A DNA stretch of 64,000 nt from Hahella sp. CCB-MM4 (lineage in GTDB: Bacteria; Pseudomonadota; Gammaproteobacteria; Pseudomonadales; Oleiphilaceae): positions 62,001 through 126,000 of the forward strand of contig NZ_MRYI01000004.1 of assembly GCF_002260525.1 (NCBI RefSeq), in the 5' to 3' direction. The position numbers and the translations under genes were made by a program. Each line of letters begins with the position of its first letter. Positions within the stretch are counted from its first letter, which is position 1. A model generated the notes under the pieces. That model saw nothing but the letters and a program-made list of their open reading frames with translations, did no database searches and was not told the DNA's origin. Shown one piece after another: positions 1-10,525 of the stretch.

Positions 1-3000
1 TCTCCTCCAGCTCCATAAAGGTAGTAGGTGTGAGCTCCACGGGTTTGTGGGTAAATAAATTGAGTTCCCCTTTGCACAAGAGCTACAGGCGCATCTGTCC
101 ATGGCATAGTGCTGGAAATTGAAAATCCGCCATCAGATGAGCTTAACCCCATTCCCTGAATAATATTAGCGGAATCTATACTAATTATTTCTCCCTGACC
201 CAAAGGACCAAGCCCAATATTTCCTCCAATATAGACATCGTCATCTCCACCTATAAGCACCATATCTCCTGAAGTTTGCAAAGGGTGAAGAACCGTATAA
301 CCGTATCGCGTAGAAATCTCGCTACTACCATAGTTTCCAACCAGGAATTCGAGATAGTTGTTAACACCGTCATTATCAGCATCCAATAGTCGATCCAACG
401 GATCCTTGGGATTCAGCCCATACTGGATTTCTCTGAATGTTGGTATGCCATCGCCATCATCATCTTTGTATGAATCTGAAGAATAAACTTGTACAGATAT
501 TGAGCGCTCACTTTCACCTCCCAAGCTATCAGTGACTTTAGCCGTTAACACATGGGTAGTGGGATCCACCTGATCATAGGCGGTCAAATAGACTTTTGGC
601 GAGCTTCCCTGTCCAAGATAGCCATCAATGTCAGAGTACCACTTAACCTGTTCTGCGAGATTATCCCCCTCGGGGTCCGAAACACTCGCAGAGGGATAAA
701 GGCTTCCAGACATTAGCCATTCACCTTCAGTCGGGGAAGCAATCGTGATAGATGGCAAGTCATTCATGATGAGCGTTATTACAGACTGACCAACAATTCC
801 TTCTGAATCACTTACAGATGCGGTAATTCTATGAACCCCATCGCTTAAAGCCGTAGTAATATTAGTACCCGACCCCAGTAAACCATCTATATCCGAACGC
901 CATTCGATAGAAGTAGCCAGATCTCCGTCCTCTTCATCGACCGCAGATCCTGACAACACGATCGTAGACCCTCTTGGCAACATCGAATCGGACTCGGGGG
1001 CGTTGATAGACACAATGGGCGAATAGTTTCCACTAAATGGTAATGAGTATGTATGAGAAGCATTACCGCCTTTAAGCGGCCAACCGGTTTTGGCCAAGCC
1101 ATCACTGCCATCCTGGAAATAGTAAATATGGTCTCCGTTAAAATTACTGTCATTGGAGTAATAAATCATGCCGTCGTTGCCCAATATATATTGGGTCAGA
1201 CCTGAAATGGATTTAGTCCACAGAACCACACCGTCAGCAGTAAGTGCGTATAGAGAGTGAGATCCTGAACTACCATATTTCTTTAAATAGATCGTTCCAT
1301 CTTCTGCTAGAGATACGTCACCAAACCCACTGGAGGTACTCCAGATTGGTCCCGGAGTCAAAGCTTCACCGTCTTTGGAAAAACCAAATAAATATGTCGT
1401 TACTTCGTCATCTGACGTAGCTTTAACAAAGACATTTCCGTTTGAATCAACAAGAGGATAACTGACGTAGTTAATGTCGGCTTGATTTTCCTTAGTCCAC
1501 AAGAGTTGCCCTGTTGTTCTATCAATACAATAAAGCGCATCACTTAGTACGTATTCCCTATTGTCACTCCCCAAAGCAATATAACCGGTTAAGTTTGCTT
1601 GCCCTGTATCGTACAAGGTAGTGACATGTAAGCCATCAGGGCTGACCTTATTGAACTTGCCGCCGGCAGTGAAGTATAGGTATCCGTATTCATCAATCGC
1701 TGTTGAAACACCTATAACGGAATCTGGCTCGCTATATGTCCAAATAGGCTCTTCCTGTTTAGAATCCAAAGCGACAATATTATGACTATCCTTCAGATAA
1801 ACGGTCCCATTACTGCCAATTCCTACAAGGGTAAACGGATAAATTGGGTTCTCCCACTGTCGAATTGTTTCGCCGGTATTTGGATCCAAAACGTAGACAT
1901 GCTTTTTCCCGTTAACCGTCTGGCCAATGACTACGAGCCCCCCGTTCAATCCTGGACTAACCGCGATCTCCTCTGCCACATCATCGAAGGGAACGCTCCA
2001 CTTTTCGTTATTGAAAAGATCCCACGCAGCTATAGATCCGGTGCTTGAAGACCACCTTTTGAAGGAGGTATAAAAGGTGCCGTCACCTCCTACAGCAAAT
2101 CTATAAAAGTCAATTTGATTGAGGAGAACATTTCCAGCTCTTGTTGGGTAGCTGTCTAAATCAAAGTTGTCAGTGTGAGCAACAATTTCTTGGCGCACGC
2201 TGAAACCATCCCCATCAACATCAACCCACAACTCTTCATTACTTTTTGGGTCGTATCCGTTATCGACCTCAAAGCCATCGCCCAAGGTATCTCCATCAGT
2301 ATCAGCATCTAGAGGATTGGTAGCGAGGTCTGCTTCCTGCTTATCAGAAAGCCCATCGTTATCTGTATCCGTAATGTAAAGCATGGTGCCCTGTTGATAT
2401 TCAACAGCATTCGACAAACCATCACCATCTTCATCTCCTTCACCATCAAGATCTGCTAAAAGGCTTCGACGAAAGTCCAGACAATCAGGAATTCCATCTA
2501 AGTCACTATCGCTACCAGTACTATATGATCCAGCTCGGTGCCTACACTCAAATGCGGACCTGAAGGAGTCATGCCCTGAGGTCTGCCAGCCTTCATCTGC
2601 CATCCCTTTGGAAACGGCAGCATAAGCTGATACTTGGCCTAACTTGTCACTAACGATAATTGTGCCGTCTTGTGTAGACAATAATGGGCTATAACTTCCA
2701 ATTACGGACTGCGTCCAAAGAGTTTGAAGATCTTTATCAAGCGCAACAAGGTGATCATCTATAACGATATAAATCGTATCGTTCTTCGACAAACTCAATG
2801 AGGAGGCACCTCTATATGGGAGCCTTATAATATTGCCAACTGCATTACCTTCTACGTCATACTTATAAACGCGACCACTGTCTGAAGCGATATATATATG
2901 CCCTTCACTATCTATCACAGGGCCATATACTGCATCTCCGACATAAACATACCAAGTTACATTTTTCCCGATAGGATTTAGCCCATACAGATATCCGTCC

Positions 3001-6000
3001 TCCGTCGTAACGACGATTGTTCCCTGGTACGTCACAGCCATGCCCGTAATATCTCCACTACCAGGCCTGAACCACACAAACTCGTCAGTAGGTAGTAATG
3101 TACGAACTATATTTCCATAGGCTTGAAAAACTTTGCCATCTGCAGCGATGGCTATGGGAATATCTGCATCATTACCAAAATCAACTTCCCTTATAGGCGC
3201 ATCACTACCGTTATCACTATTAAAAACAAATAATTTTCCATTGCTTAGCATATAGATAGAGTCACCGCTCCCTATTCCAAGCATGGCAGATGTATACTGG
3301 CTGTTCCCCATATCCCTTTTCCAATTGAGGGAACTATCAGGTGCATAGGAATATAAATAGTAACCGTCGTATACGATTATCGCACCGCCTTCGGTTATCA
3401 TTGGCGAGGATTTAATAGCCCCTTCCAATTCGACTTCCCACTTTTTCTTGCCAGAGGGAGAAAGCGCATAAACTCTATTATTATCTGAACCCACATAAAT
3501 AGTGCCATCTAAGCCATAGGCTGGCCCTGTAATGTTTCCATCCAATGAAACTAGCCACATTTGGCTTCCTTCTTCAGGCATTACATTGACATTAAATGGC
3601 TCAGACCTGGTTAATCCTTCCTGGACATTCGAATACCCATCACCATCATCGTCCAGAAAAGCTTCTGCTGCGTTATTAGGGTCATAACCTCGATCAAGTT
3701 CTTCCTTATCACTTAGCCCATCAAAATCAGTATCCCAATTGGTTGGGCTGGTTGAACCATTTAATTCGATATTGTCGTCAATGCCATCCATGTCCGAGTC
3801 ACGACTAAAATAGTCCGTTCCCAACAAATACTCTTGATAATTTGTCAGCGTGTCTTCGTCCAGATCAATATCCGAATCATTATTATTAGGATCTAATCCG
3901 TGAGCAAATTCTTCGCAATCGGGAATTTTATCACCGTCTCTATCGCTATTGTTGGTGTAGTATCCGCCCTCAAATCTGCATACGTTATTTGAATTGAATC
4001 GATCATGGTTGCTCTGCGGCCAAGGCGTTTCAGCGGCCTTCTTGTTATCAACTATGGCAAACACTCTTCCGGCGTAATTACTAAAGAATACAGTGCCATC
4101 CTTGTCGATAACCGGTGCCGACCCACCGGTAAACTCAGAATAATAGTCAAACTTGGTGTTCAGACTCGGGTCCATTGATAGATCAAAGCTTCGTAACGCT
4201 CCCCCTTTGTTGGAACCATAAACCACCGAGTCGTTGGCTATGGCAGGAGTGTTTACATAGGTATCAAACATTGAAAGCTTATCGATAAGCTCTCCACTTT
4301 CCTTGTTAATGACAGCAAACCCACTACTGTCCGTGGTATCTTCATATGGAGCAAGAACATAGTCAGATCCAATTACAGGATTGATTTTTAATAACGTACT
4401 GCTAGGTATACTCGGTACGCCAGCTAAAGCATCCGACACCCATTTTGATTGTCCCTGAGACGAGATCGCAAAGAGTCGATTTTCAGAAATAAAATATAAG
4501 GTACCGTCATAATCAACCGATAATCCTGATGCCACTGAATCAGTATTATATGCCCAGTCATGCGATCCATCTTTGCTCAACGCCATTACTACAGAGAAAT
4601 TCGAGTTATAGGGCTTTTTAGATATATATAGTTGTCCGTCTGCTCCTACGATCGGAGCTGTAAAGTAATCGTACAGCTCACCGATTTGTTTCTTCCATAA
4701 GAGATCGCCGGTTGGAGTATTTGCATAGAGAAACCCGTCTCGAGAGGCTGAATACACGGTTCCGTCTGACGCCAGACTCAGCGATAGAATTTTACTTCCT
4801 GCCTTATAAGGCCATCCATTAATTAATGAGCCATTTGAATCAAGAGCGTAGATGTACCCGTCATAATCACCAACATAAATTATGCCTTCTGGAGAAACAA
4901 CTGGGTCGCTTTCAGTGCCAGATGTAGAATTAAATTCGAACTCCCATTTCTCCGTTCCGTCAGGATAAAGTGCATATAATCTATCATCTGAAACAAATAT
5001 CGTTCCATCGGGACCGATAGTGACCCGCCCTAAATCAAATAGTCCGATTTCACTCGTCCATGCGATTGTCCCGGGCTCAGGCATACTGGCATTATCTGTA
5101 GGATCTGTCCCAGACAAACTTTCCTGCCGGTTAGTAAATCCATCATTATCCCAGTCTAATAAAGCGTCATCTGGATTGCTGGGATCAGTCTGCAAGACTA
5201 TTTCCCATTTATCAGTGACTCCGTCATGATCGGAGTCCACCAGCATTGGATTCAACCTTGGATCAGCTAGCTCATCAGCATCCAATATTCCGTCCCGGTC
5301 TGAATCTATACTGGTAGGGTCAGATCCAGCGTCAATTTCTTCCTGGTCAGAGAATCCGTCACCATCGGTATCTCCACTGCCAAATATGGCTGTCCCTAGT
5401 GCCAATTCCTCTTTATTCAATATACCGTCGTTATCACTATCGGCATTTCCATCCTGAGGATCCTCGGGAGACAGTCCTACTTGAACTTCAACACAGTCTC
5501 GAATTCCATCATTATCGGCGTCCAGCAACGGCTCATCCGCGACATCGTCAGATTTGGCGATTAATGAACTACCTAGCAGTATGTAGTTTGTTGTCTGGCA
5601 ATCATCAATGGATTGTTCGTACAAAAGATGGCCAGACTTAGTGTAGATATTATACTTGAGCTTATAGGTCCCATGTATTTGATCAACTGCCAGCTGACCA
5701 TTTCCATCATAGGAGTAATCTTTGACCGTGGAATCTGTTACGACTCGAACAAGTCTTGAGGCATCATCAAAGTCGAAATGCTTCTTATCGTAATCCGCTA
5801 AAGGATAGGTGTTTTTATTGACAATCTTATCTGTAATATTCGCTAACGAATCATATTTCAACGTATAGTTCTGCTGAAGCGCACTTCCGTCTGATTTTTG
5901 GAGCCTGTCAGATATTAATCGGTTATTTTTGTCATAAATATATAATGTCTTTTGAGGTGCATTCTCAGCATCACGAGTGCTGGAAATATTCCCAATATGG

Positions 6001-9000
6001 TCATACTCAAAATATATATCACCCCAAGAACCACGAGCATTACGGAGCCTGTTAACCCCGTCATAGCTATCGTTTCTCGCCATCGAGATGCTTTGACCAG
6101 GATCTACAGAATTTTCAATAGAGGTTATGTTGCCAGCATCGTCATAGGTATAAGAAAGACCAACAAGATTCCCTGCACTGATGGTTTGTGGGAAAAGCCG
6201 CTGGTTCAAAGTCAGCGACCCTGTAACACCATTTGATAATGTGTAGCTTTGAATTTGACCGCTTGGATGAAAGCTAAGATTTGATGCAAATCCACCGACT
6301 TTCGTCGGCCTTCCAAATGCATCGGGAGCATAATCAACCGAGAAACTGTCTGGATAGGTTATTTTTTCCAGTGAATCCAGATTGTCAAAATCATAATGAA
6401 GGTTAAATGCCTTGGTTAGCAGGCCAGTAACAGTAAGCGTTTCATCTATTAAGTTATCATTGTCATCATAGACATACTCCCAGTCGGTATGCCCTGACGT
6501 CATTCTCTCAATGTTACCGTTTTTATTGTAGTGATTTTCAATATCAGCCGTGTAACCAGGGTAGTCAATATAGGTAACCCGGTTAAGACCATCATATGTA
6601 AGCCGAGTTGCTTCGTGATCACCTACCCGAATCGACGTATTGTTACCAAGTTCGTCATGCTCATAATAGGTAGTTCCGGTTTCCGGATGAGTCTGCTCGA
6701 TCAGGAAAAGATGCTCATCGTAGGTATAAGTTCGATTAGGACCAACAACATGAGTTCCAATGTTTTCGCCCTGAAAAACTTTAGTAATCTGTCCAAGAAT
6801 ATTACGCTTCAAACCAGTTGACACAGACTCAGGCTGGTTAATGCTCATCAGCACTTGGTCCATTCCTCCGCCAAGCACTCTAAAAATAGTCTCAGTCTGG
6901 TTGTCACGTTCATCTGTCTGGACCACTTTCCCGTCGTAATAGTCAAACTTCACCGCTGTTCCGTCAGCGTTTTGCTGCTTAACTATTCTTCCCAAGGCGT
7001 CGTAGACATAATGGGTTCCATCAGATGAGTTTGGATATGATTGAAAGGTTTTGCGGCCTAAAGCATCATATTCGTATGTGGTAACAATAGAGTTACTACT
7101 AAGTGTATCGGTCCTAGTCGTACTTTTAAGACGCCCAAAACCATCATAACTGTCTTTCTGACTGTAGTTGCCTCTAGTTAAAGTACGAGTTTTGTTACCA
7201 GCTGAGCTATAAGAGACCGCTACACTGCTATTGATAGGATAGCTAATGCTTTTTAAACGATTTAACTCGTCGTACCCATAATTAGTGGTAAATCCCCGGC
7301 CATTCGTCTCAGACTTGAGCCGTCCGATATCGTCTACATCCCTTCTGATTTCAATACTCTCAGGATGTACTTCGAGTTTTGAAATACCCCTCTGATAGTC
7401 AGAATATTGAGTTAAAAAGTGCCGCGCGTCTTCCGTTGATTTCAAGTCCCCTGAGGCGTGGTACTCAAACTTAGAAACTACGCCGTTTTGATTTTCTTCC
7501 CGCAACTGGCCAATACCGTCAAACACCCTATCAACTTGGCTGACAATTGTTTCATCCTGAATCGACCAATTCTCGGGTTCAGCCGCTTCTATTGCATTTG
7601 CCTGAGAAACCGTTTCCTGTACGGCTTTATTGAGTATCCACGTATCCGTATCGTGTTCATATGTCGCTCTGGATACCCGATCAAAGTCGTTTAATAGATT
7701 CGAGGTCTCTATGATCGTTTGTGGATTACCAAACCTGTCCTGATCAATATAGAGAGTAGCGTGAGCATAGCCCTCTGAACCGACAGCTTTATCATCGCGA
7801 CTTGAATATTCAGCCTCAACATAAGGCGCGTAGGTCTCAAAAGTCGCATCCCAATTATGGTTTACGCCATGAACATAATTCTCTTCAGATATTTTTCTGT
7901 AGCCCCAGGATTTCTTTCTTTTTTCCAATAAAACATTGTCGAGACTATATACAAGCGCTTCTACCTGCAGACCAAAAGAGGCTGGATCCCAGTGCCATAC
8001 AGACAAGTCGTAAAACACTGTATCCTGACCGTAATGGCGATAAACGTATTTCGCGTCTGGAGCCGTTACCACAGTTTCATCAAGCTTAAGTGGCCTTTGA
8101 CCACCTACAACACTACCATAGGAATAAGAGGAAGGCTTAAACTCGTAAGTCCACACCCCTTCTTCAGTCCCTTCATTTACAACGGTTTTAGAGCTAATAG
8201 ATGTCGTTCTGTGGTCACTATCGACATAGAATTGTACATATTGATATGTGTAATGAATCTCTCCGCCGTCCGGATAGGTCACCTGTTTTAAAGAATAACT
8301 CCCAAGCCCATCTTCATCTATCTCATCATCTGGGTTTGGATCATCTTGCTTTTCGAAATAATCATAAGCCCAAACCCTTCCATCCGGCCTAACAACCTGC
8401 TTTAAATGACGGGAAGCATAATAATTGGGGATATCTTCAAACACATACTCCCAACGCTGGCCCTTAGCGACAATGGCTTTTAGTGTAGGTGCATCAGACT
8501 GGACATTGTCATATTCATAGGTAACGATCGGCGAACTATCACCTTCTTCACTACGATATATTTCAGATATATATACTATCCCTAGTGAATTACTTTCATA
8601 CTTAATGTCAATCCAGTTTCCATGCACATCCTCTATACGAGTGGTAAACCAGCTGGGCTCGTCCTGGAAGAAAGAATATTCTTCCATGTAGTATTTTGTG
8701 CCGTTTGGTGCAGTTACCAGCATTCCCTCCATGCCATCGACACACTCTGCCTTCCAGTTACTCCGTGTAACCAGCGTCCCGTCTTTCAACTCACTACTTA
8801 ATACGAGAAGTTCACGACTTCCGTCCGGATGCTCCAGGGAGGGGTTTTCTATGGTGGAGCCACTGTATAGAGAGCCCTGATTACAGAGATGGTCGCGATT
8901 TCGCCATGCAGTAACAATTCGACCGAAGTGCATTGTCCATCCAAGTCCATAGAAATTCCAGGACGGATAGGCATTTGTCTGAAGGCTGTTATAAAAGCGG

Positions 9001-9227
9001 TTTATTCTGACATCCATTCCTCCGTTACCGGGAAGATAAATGTCAGTATATGAAAGCTGAAGACCTCCAGAAAATGGATCGATGCTTTCATTAAAGCTCT
9101 GATTGAGAGTTTCCTTAAACGGATTTAAGCCTGGTTCAGAATAGTAATCACGGATTTCCTCTGATCGCGACCCTAGAGAAATACATAGCAATATTAGAAA
9201 GAAGAAAAGGCGATGTTGAACCGGCAT
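1..9227 (-). CDS. Giant exported RHS/YD-repeat protein with three TSP3-beta-propeller modules (3' end outside window)
   Basis: Open reading frame on the minus strand from the ATG at 9227 to the window edge, 3,075 codons with no stop where I read it; the C-terminus is missing. It starts with a hydrophobic signal-like segment (FFFLILLCISLGS). Residues about 30-1190 resemble RHS/YD proteins, with many repeats of the type YDALGR, YDGLNRV and YDDAGN. Asp-rich repeats of the calcium-binding thrombospondin type 3 kind (DxDxDG) follow at about 1230-1380, 1745-1880, 2225-2350 and 2915-2960. Between them lie three PQQ-like beta-propeller regions (about 1380-1740, 1880-2210, 2350-2730) with blades such as DGTIYVGSD and endings such as GWQTSGHDSFRSA. 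Residues about 2735-2910 look like two Ig/PKD-type domains. I see no RHS core autocleavage signature (DPxG type) where the YD region ends. The likely role is an exported surface or secreted protein; function unknown. A conventional RHS toxin is the alternative, but the missing core argues against it. Confidence 0.85.
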   Translation of the reverse strand, partial: MPVQHRLFFFLILLCISLGSRSEEIRDYYSEPGLNPFKETLNQSFNESIDPFSGGLQLSYTDIYLPGNGGMDVRINRFYNSLQTNAYPSWNFYGLGWTMHFGRIVTAWRNRDHLCNQGSLYSGSTIENPSLEHPDGSRELLVLSSELKDGTLVTRSNWKAECVDGMEGMLVTAPNGTKYYMEEYSFFQDEPSWFTTRIEDVHGNWIDIKYESNSLGIVYISEIYRSEEGDSSPIVTYEYDNVQSDAPTLKAIVAKGQRWEYVFEDIPNYYASRHLKQVVRPDGRVWAYDYFEKQDDPNPDDEIDEDGLGSYSLKQVTYPDGGEIHYTYQYVQFYVDSDHRTTSISSKTVVNEGTEEGVWTYEFKPSSYSYGSVVGGQRPLKLDETVVTAPDAKYVYRHYGQDTVFYDLSVWHWDPASFGLQVEALVYSLDNVLLEKRKKSWGYRKISEENYVHGVNHNWDATFETYAPYVEAEYSSRDDKAVGSEGYAHATLYIDQDRFGNPQTIIETSNLLNDFDRVSRATYEHDTDTWILNKAVQETVSQANAIEAAEPENWSIQDETIVSQVDRVFDGIGQLREENQNGVVSKFEYHASGDLKSTEDARHFLTQYSDYQRGISKLEVHPESIEIRRDVDDIGRLKSETNGRGFTTNYGYDELNRLKSISYPINSSVAVSYSSAGNKTRTLTRGNYSQKDSYDGFGRLKSTTRTDTLSSNSIVTTYEYDALGRKTFQSYPNSSDGTHYVYDALGRIVKQQNADGTAVKFDYYDGKVVQTDERDNQTETIFRVLGGGMDQVLMSINQPESVSTGLKRNILGQITKVFQGENIGTHVVGPNRTYTYDEHLFLIEQTHPETGTTYYEHDELGNNTSIRVGDHEATRLTYDGLNRVTYIDYPGYTADIENHYNKNGNIERMTSGHTDWEYVYDDNDNLIDETLTVTGLLTKAFNLHYDFDNLDSLEKITYPDSFSVDYAPDAFGRPTKVGGFASNLSFHPSGQIQSYTLSNGVTGSLTLNQRLFPQTISAGNLVGLSYTYDDAGNITSIENSVDPGQSISMARNDSYDGVNRLRNARGSWGDIYFEYDHIGNISSTRDAENAPQKTLYIYDKNNRLISDRLQKSDGSALQQNYTLKYDSLANITDKIVNKNTYPLADYDKKHFDFDDASRLVRVVTDSTVKDYSYDGNGQLAVDQIHGTYKLKYNIYTKSGHLLYEQSIDDCQTTNYILLGSSLIAKSDDVADEPLLDADNDGIRDCVEVQVGLSPEDPQDGNADSDNDGILNKEELALGTAIFGSGDTDGDGFSDQEEIDAGSDPTSIDSDRDGILDADELADPRLNPMLVDSDHDGVTDKWEIVLQTDPSNPDDALLDWDNDGFTNRQESLSGTDPTDNASMPEPGTIAWTSEIGLFDLGRVTIGPDGTIFVSDDRLYALYPDGTEKWEFEFNSTSGTESDPVVSPEGIIYVGDYDGYIYALDSNGSLINGWPYKAGSKILSLSLASDGTVYSASRDGFLYANTPTGDLLWKKQIGELYDYFTAPIVGADGQLYISKKPYNSNFSVVMALSKDGSHDWAYNTDSVASGLSVDYDGTLYFISENRLFAISSQGQSKWVSDALAGVPSIPSSTLLKINPVIGSDYVLAPYEDTTDSSGFAVINKESGELIDKLSMFDTYVNTPAIANDSVVYGSNKGGALRSFDLSMDPSLNTKFDYYSEFTGGSAPVIDKDGTVFFSNYAGRVFAIVDNKKAAETPWPQSNHDRFNSNNVCRFEGGYYTNNSDRDGDKIPDCEEFAHGLDPNNNDSDIDLDEDTLTNYQEYLLGTDYFSRDSDMDGIDDNIELNGSTSPTNWDTDFDGLSDKEELDRGYDPNNAAEAFLDDDGDGYSNVQEGLTRSEPFNVNVMPEEGSQMWLVSLDGNITGPAYGLDGTIYVGSDNNRVYALSPSGKKKWEVELEGAIKSSPMITEGGAIIVYDGYYLYSYAPDSSLNWKRDMGNSQYTSAMLGIGSGDSIYMLSNGKLFVFNSDNGSDAPIREVDFGNDADIPIAIAADGKVFQAYGNIVRTLLPTDEFVWFRPGSGDITGMAVTYQGTIVVTTEDGYLYGLNPIGKNVTWYVYVGDAVYGPVIDSEGHIYIASDSGRVYKYDVEGNAVGNIIRLPYRGASSLSLSKNDTIYIVIDDHLVALDKDLQTLWTQSVIGSYSPLLSTQDGTIIVSDKLGQVSAYAAVSKGMADEGWQTSGHDSFRSAFECRHRAGSYSTGSDSDLDGIPDCLDFRRSLLADLDGEGDEDGDGLSNAVEYQQGTMLYITDTDNDGLSDKQEADLATNPLDADTDGDTLGDGFEVDNGYDPKSNEELWVDVDGDGFSVRQEIVAHTDNFDLDSYPTRAGNVLLNQIDFYRFAVGGDGTFYTSFKRWSSSTGSIAAWDLFNNEKWSVPFDDVAEEIAVSPGLNGGLVVIGQTVNGKKHVYVLDPNTGETIRQWENPIYPFTLVGIGSNGTVYLKDSHNIVALDSKQEEPIWTYSEPDSVIGVSTAIDEYGYLYFTAGGKFNKVSPDGLHVTTLYDTGQANLTGYIALGSDNREYVLSDALYCIDRTTGQLLWTKENQADINYVSYPLVDSNGNVFVKATSDDEVTTYLFGFSKDGEALTPGPIWSTSSGFGDVSLAEDGTIYLKKYGSSGSHSLYALTADGVVLWTKSISGLTQYILGNDGMIYYSNDSNFNGDHIYYFQDGSDGLAKTGWPLKGGNASHTYSLPFSGNYSPIVSINAPESDSMLPRGSTIVLSGSAVDEEDGDLATSIEWRSDIDGLLGSGTNITTALSDGVHRITASVSDSEGIVGQSVITLIMNDLPSITIASPTEGEWLMSGSLYPSASVSDPEGDNLAEQVKWYSDIDGYLGQGSSPKVYLTAYDQVDPTTHVLTAKVTDSLGGESERSISVQVYSSDSYKDDDGDGIPTFREIQYGLNPKDPLDRLLDADNDGVNNYLEFLVGNYGSSEISTRYGYTVLHPLQTSGDMVLIGGDDDVYIGGNIGLGPLGQGEIISIDSANIIQGMGLSSSDGGFSISSTMPWTDAPVALVQRGTQFIYPQTRGAHTYYLYGAGG

Positions 9228-9323
9228 GTCCTTGTTTCCCTGTTTCAGTAGAATGACAAGAATCCTTCTTATATCCATCTGCTTAGCGAAAATAGATACA
9301 GAAAAATTGACTGGTAATTAAAT

Positions 9324-9701
9324 TTATTTGCGTACTTTGTTTGTACGGTATGGCTCAGAGCTTGCTGCTGGAATAAAAAGCCTTTCTGATAACTGAGGAA
9401 GCTCGTTGTACGTCGACAAAGAAGCATCCTTACCGTCGACCACATCCCCGGAAAGCTCTCTATTATTTTTCTGCTGCTGGTTAAAAGAGGCTGTATCTGT
9501 AGCTTCTATTACCTCTACACCATTAGCGGAGGTTGCAAGCTCAGGTGAACTTATAACCGGCATTTCATTTGAACTAGCAGAGTTCGATGGCAAGGCATTG
9601 CCAGAATCAGCCTCTTGCGGCATGCGTATGAAGTAGATAGTAAGAATAGAAAATCCAATTAAGAAGGTAGCCATACCTAAGCGCTTTACCCTAAAGGCCA
9701 T
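9324..9701 (-). CDS. Small single-pass membrane or exported protein, unknown function
   Basis: A 125-residue protein from the ATG at 9701, which has a purine-rich AAAGGGAAATGAG just upstream; an in-frame start 30 codons earlier lacks such a site. The N-terminus is positively charged, then hydrophobic (residues about 9-24, MATFLIGFSILTIYFI), consistent with a membrane anchor or uncleaved signal. The rest is Ser/Asn/Glu-rich, of low complexity and probably disordered. I do not recognise a family. It lies 96 bases upstream of the giant RHS-type gene on the same strand, so the two may be cotranscribed and the small protein may serve the large one. That role is inferred from position only. Confidence 0.6.
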   Translation of the reverse strand: MAFRVKRLGMATFLIGFSILTIYFIRMPQEADSGNALPSNSASSNEMPVISSPELATSANGVEVIEATDTASFNQQQKNNRELSGDVVDGKDASLSTYNELPQLSERLFIPAASSEPYRTNKVRK

Positions 9702-9988
9702 CTCATTTCCCTTTATTCCTTTGCCCCTATTGCGGACGGAGTAGCAAAAACGTGACTGATTACACATCAGAATCGCGCGACAAGTTAACACATTTTAATC
9801 GTGACTGTGAATCACTTTTTAAACATAAAGTTACCTCTTGTTACACAGACGCCTTCTTTAGCGATCTTCCCATTCGGTAACACAAAAGCTCCAAATTAGG
9901 GTCATCAAGGCACACCGATGATTTCATTCTGAATAATCTTTCGGCTATTTCATGTCATAGGATCACATTCGGGTATTACAACCTTGTT

Positions 9989-10006
9989 GTTGACGTTTAC
10001 GTCAAC
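9989..10006. promoter_or_regulatory. Likely LiuR operator inside the liu promoter spacer
   Basis: An 18-base perfect inverted repeat, GTTGACGT-TT-ACGTCAAC, lies 55 bases upstream of the MerR-type regulator gene. It sits between a -35-like CTTGTT/TTGTTG (9983-9989) and a -10-like TAATAC (10008-10013), giving an 18-19 base spacer. Operators inside an overlong spacer are typical of MerR-family control, and ACGT-centred palindromes are known for LiuR in gammaproteobacteria. The assignment to LiuR is inference from sequence and position. Confidence 0.65.
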
Positions 10007-10060
10007 GTAATACACACTTAGCCCATTCAATCGAACAATACCCACTAAAAGAAGTTGCCT

Positions 10061-10441
10061 ATGAGCAAGACTTACAGCATTAGCGATCTGGCCAAAGAAT
10101 TTGATATCACCACCAGGACGATCAGGTTCTATGAGTCTGAGGGACTGATCTCCCCTGAACGCCAGGGACAGACGAGGATCTACTCAGAAAAAGACCGGGT
10201 AATGCTCAAGCTCATTTTGCGGGGTAAACGGCTTGGTTTCAGTCTTGCCGAGTCCAGAGCCATTCTGGACCTTTACGACCCCCAGACAGGTAACAAAGAC
10301 CAGTTGCAGCTCCTACTGAGCAAGATTTATGAGCGCCGCGAAGCTTTGCAGCGGCAGCTTAAGGATATCGAAGTCATGCAGAGGGATTTGAATGAGGCTG
10401 AAGCCCGCTGTCTTGAAGCTATGTCAGGCCTAACAGATTAA
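10061..10441 (+). CDS. liuR: MerR-family regulator of leucine degradation
   Basis: A 126-residue MerR-family regulator. I start it at the ATG at 10061 because AAAGAAG sits at a good distance upstream; a TTG two codons earlier is the other option. The N-terminal winged helix-turn-helix (YSISDLAKEFDITTRTIRFY, about residues 4-23) with the family hallmark TxRTIRFYE is followed by a helical region and a C-terminal coiled coil that would make the dimer. In the family, LiuR represses branched-chain amino acid catabolic genes, and its gene is normally the first of the liu cluster, as here. It reads into liuA after an 84-base gap and probably controls its own promoter through the palindrome at 9989-10006. 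Confidence 0.9.
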   Translation: MSKTYSISDLAKEFDITTRTIRFYESEGLISPERQGQTRIYSEKDRVMLKLILRGKRLGFSLAESRAILDLYDPQTGNKDQLQLLLSKIYERREALQRQLKDIEVMQRDLNEAEARCLEAMSGLTD

Positions 10442-10525
10442 ACCGGTTGACGCCTGACTCCCACGACGGTGATTCAGACGACAGCCCGACCAAATAACCA
10501 GGAACAACAATAACGCAGGTGAACT

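Noticed and set aside
1-9227. Possible frameshift or pseudogene in the giant RHS-type gene
   Set aside because: The same minus-strand frame reads without stops from the ATG at 9227 to the window edge, and domain motifs appear in that one frame throughout.
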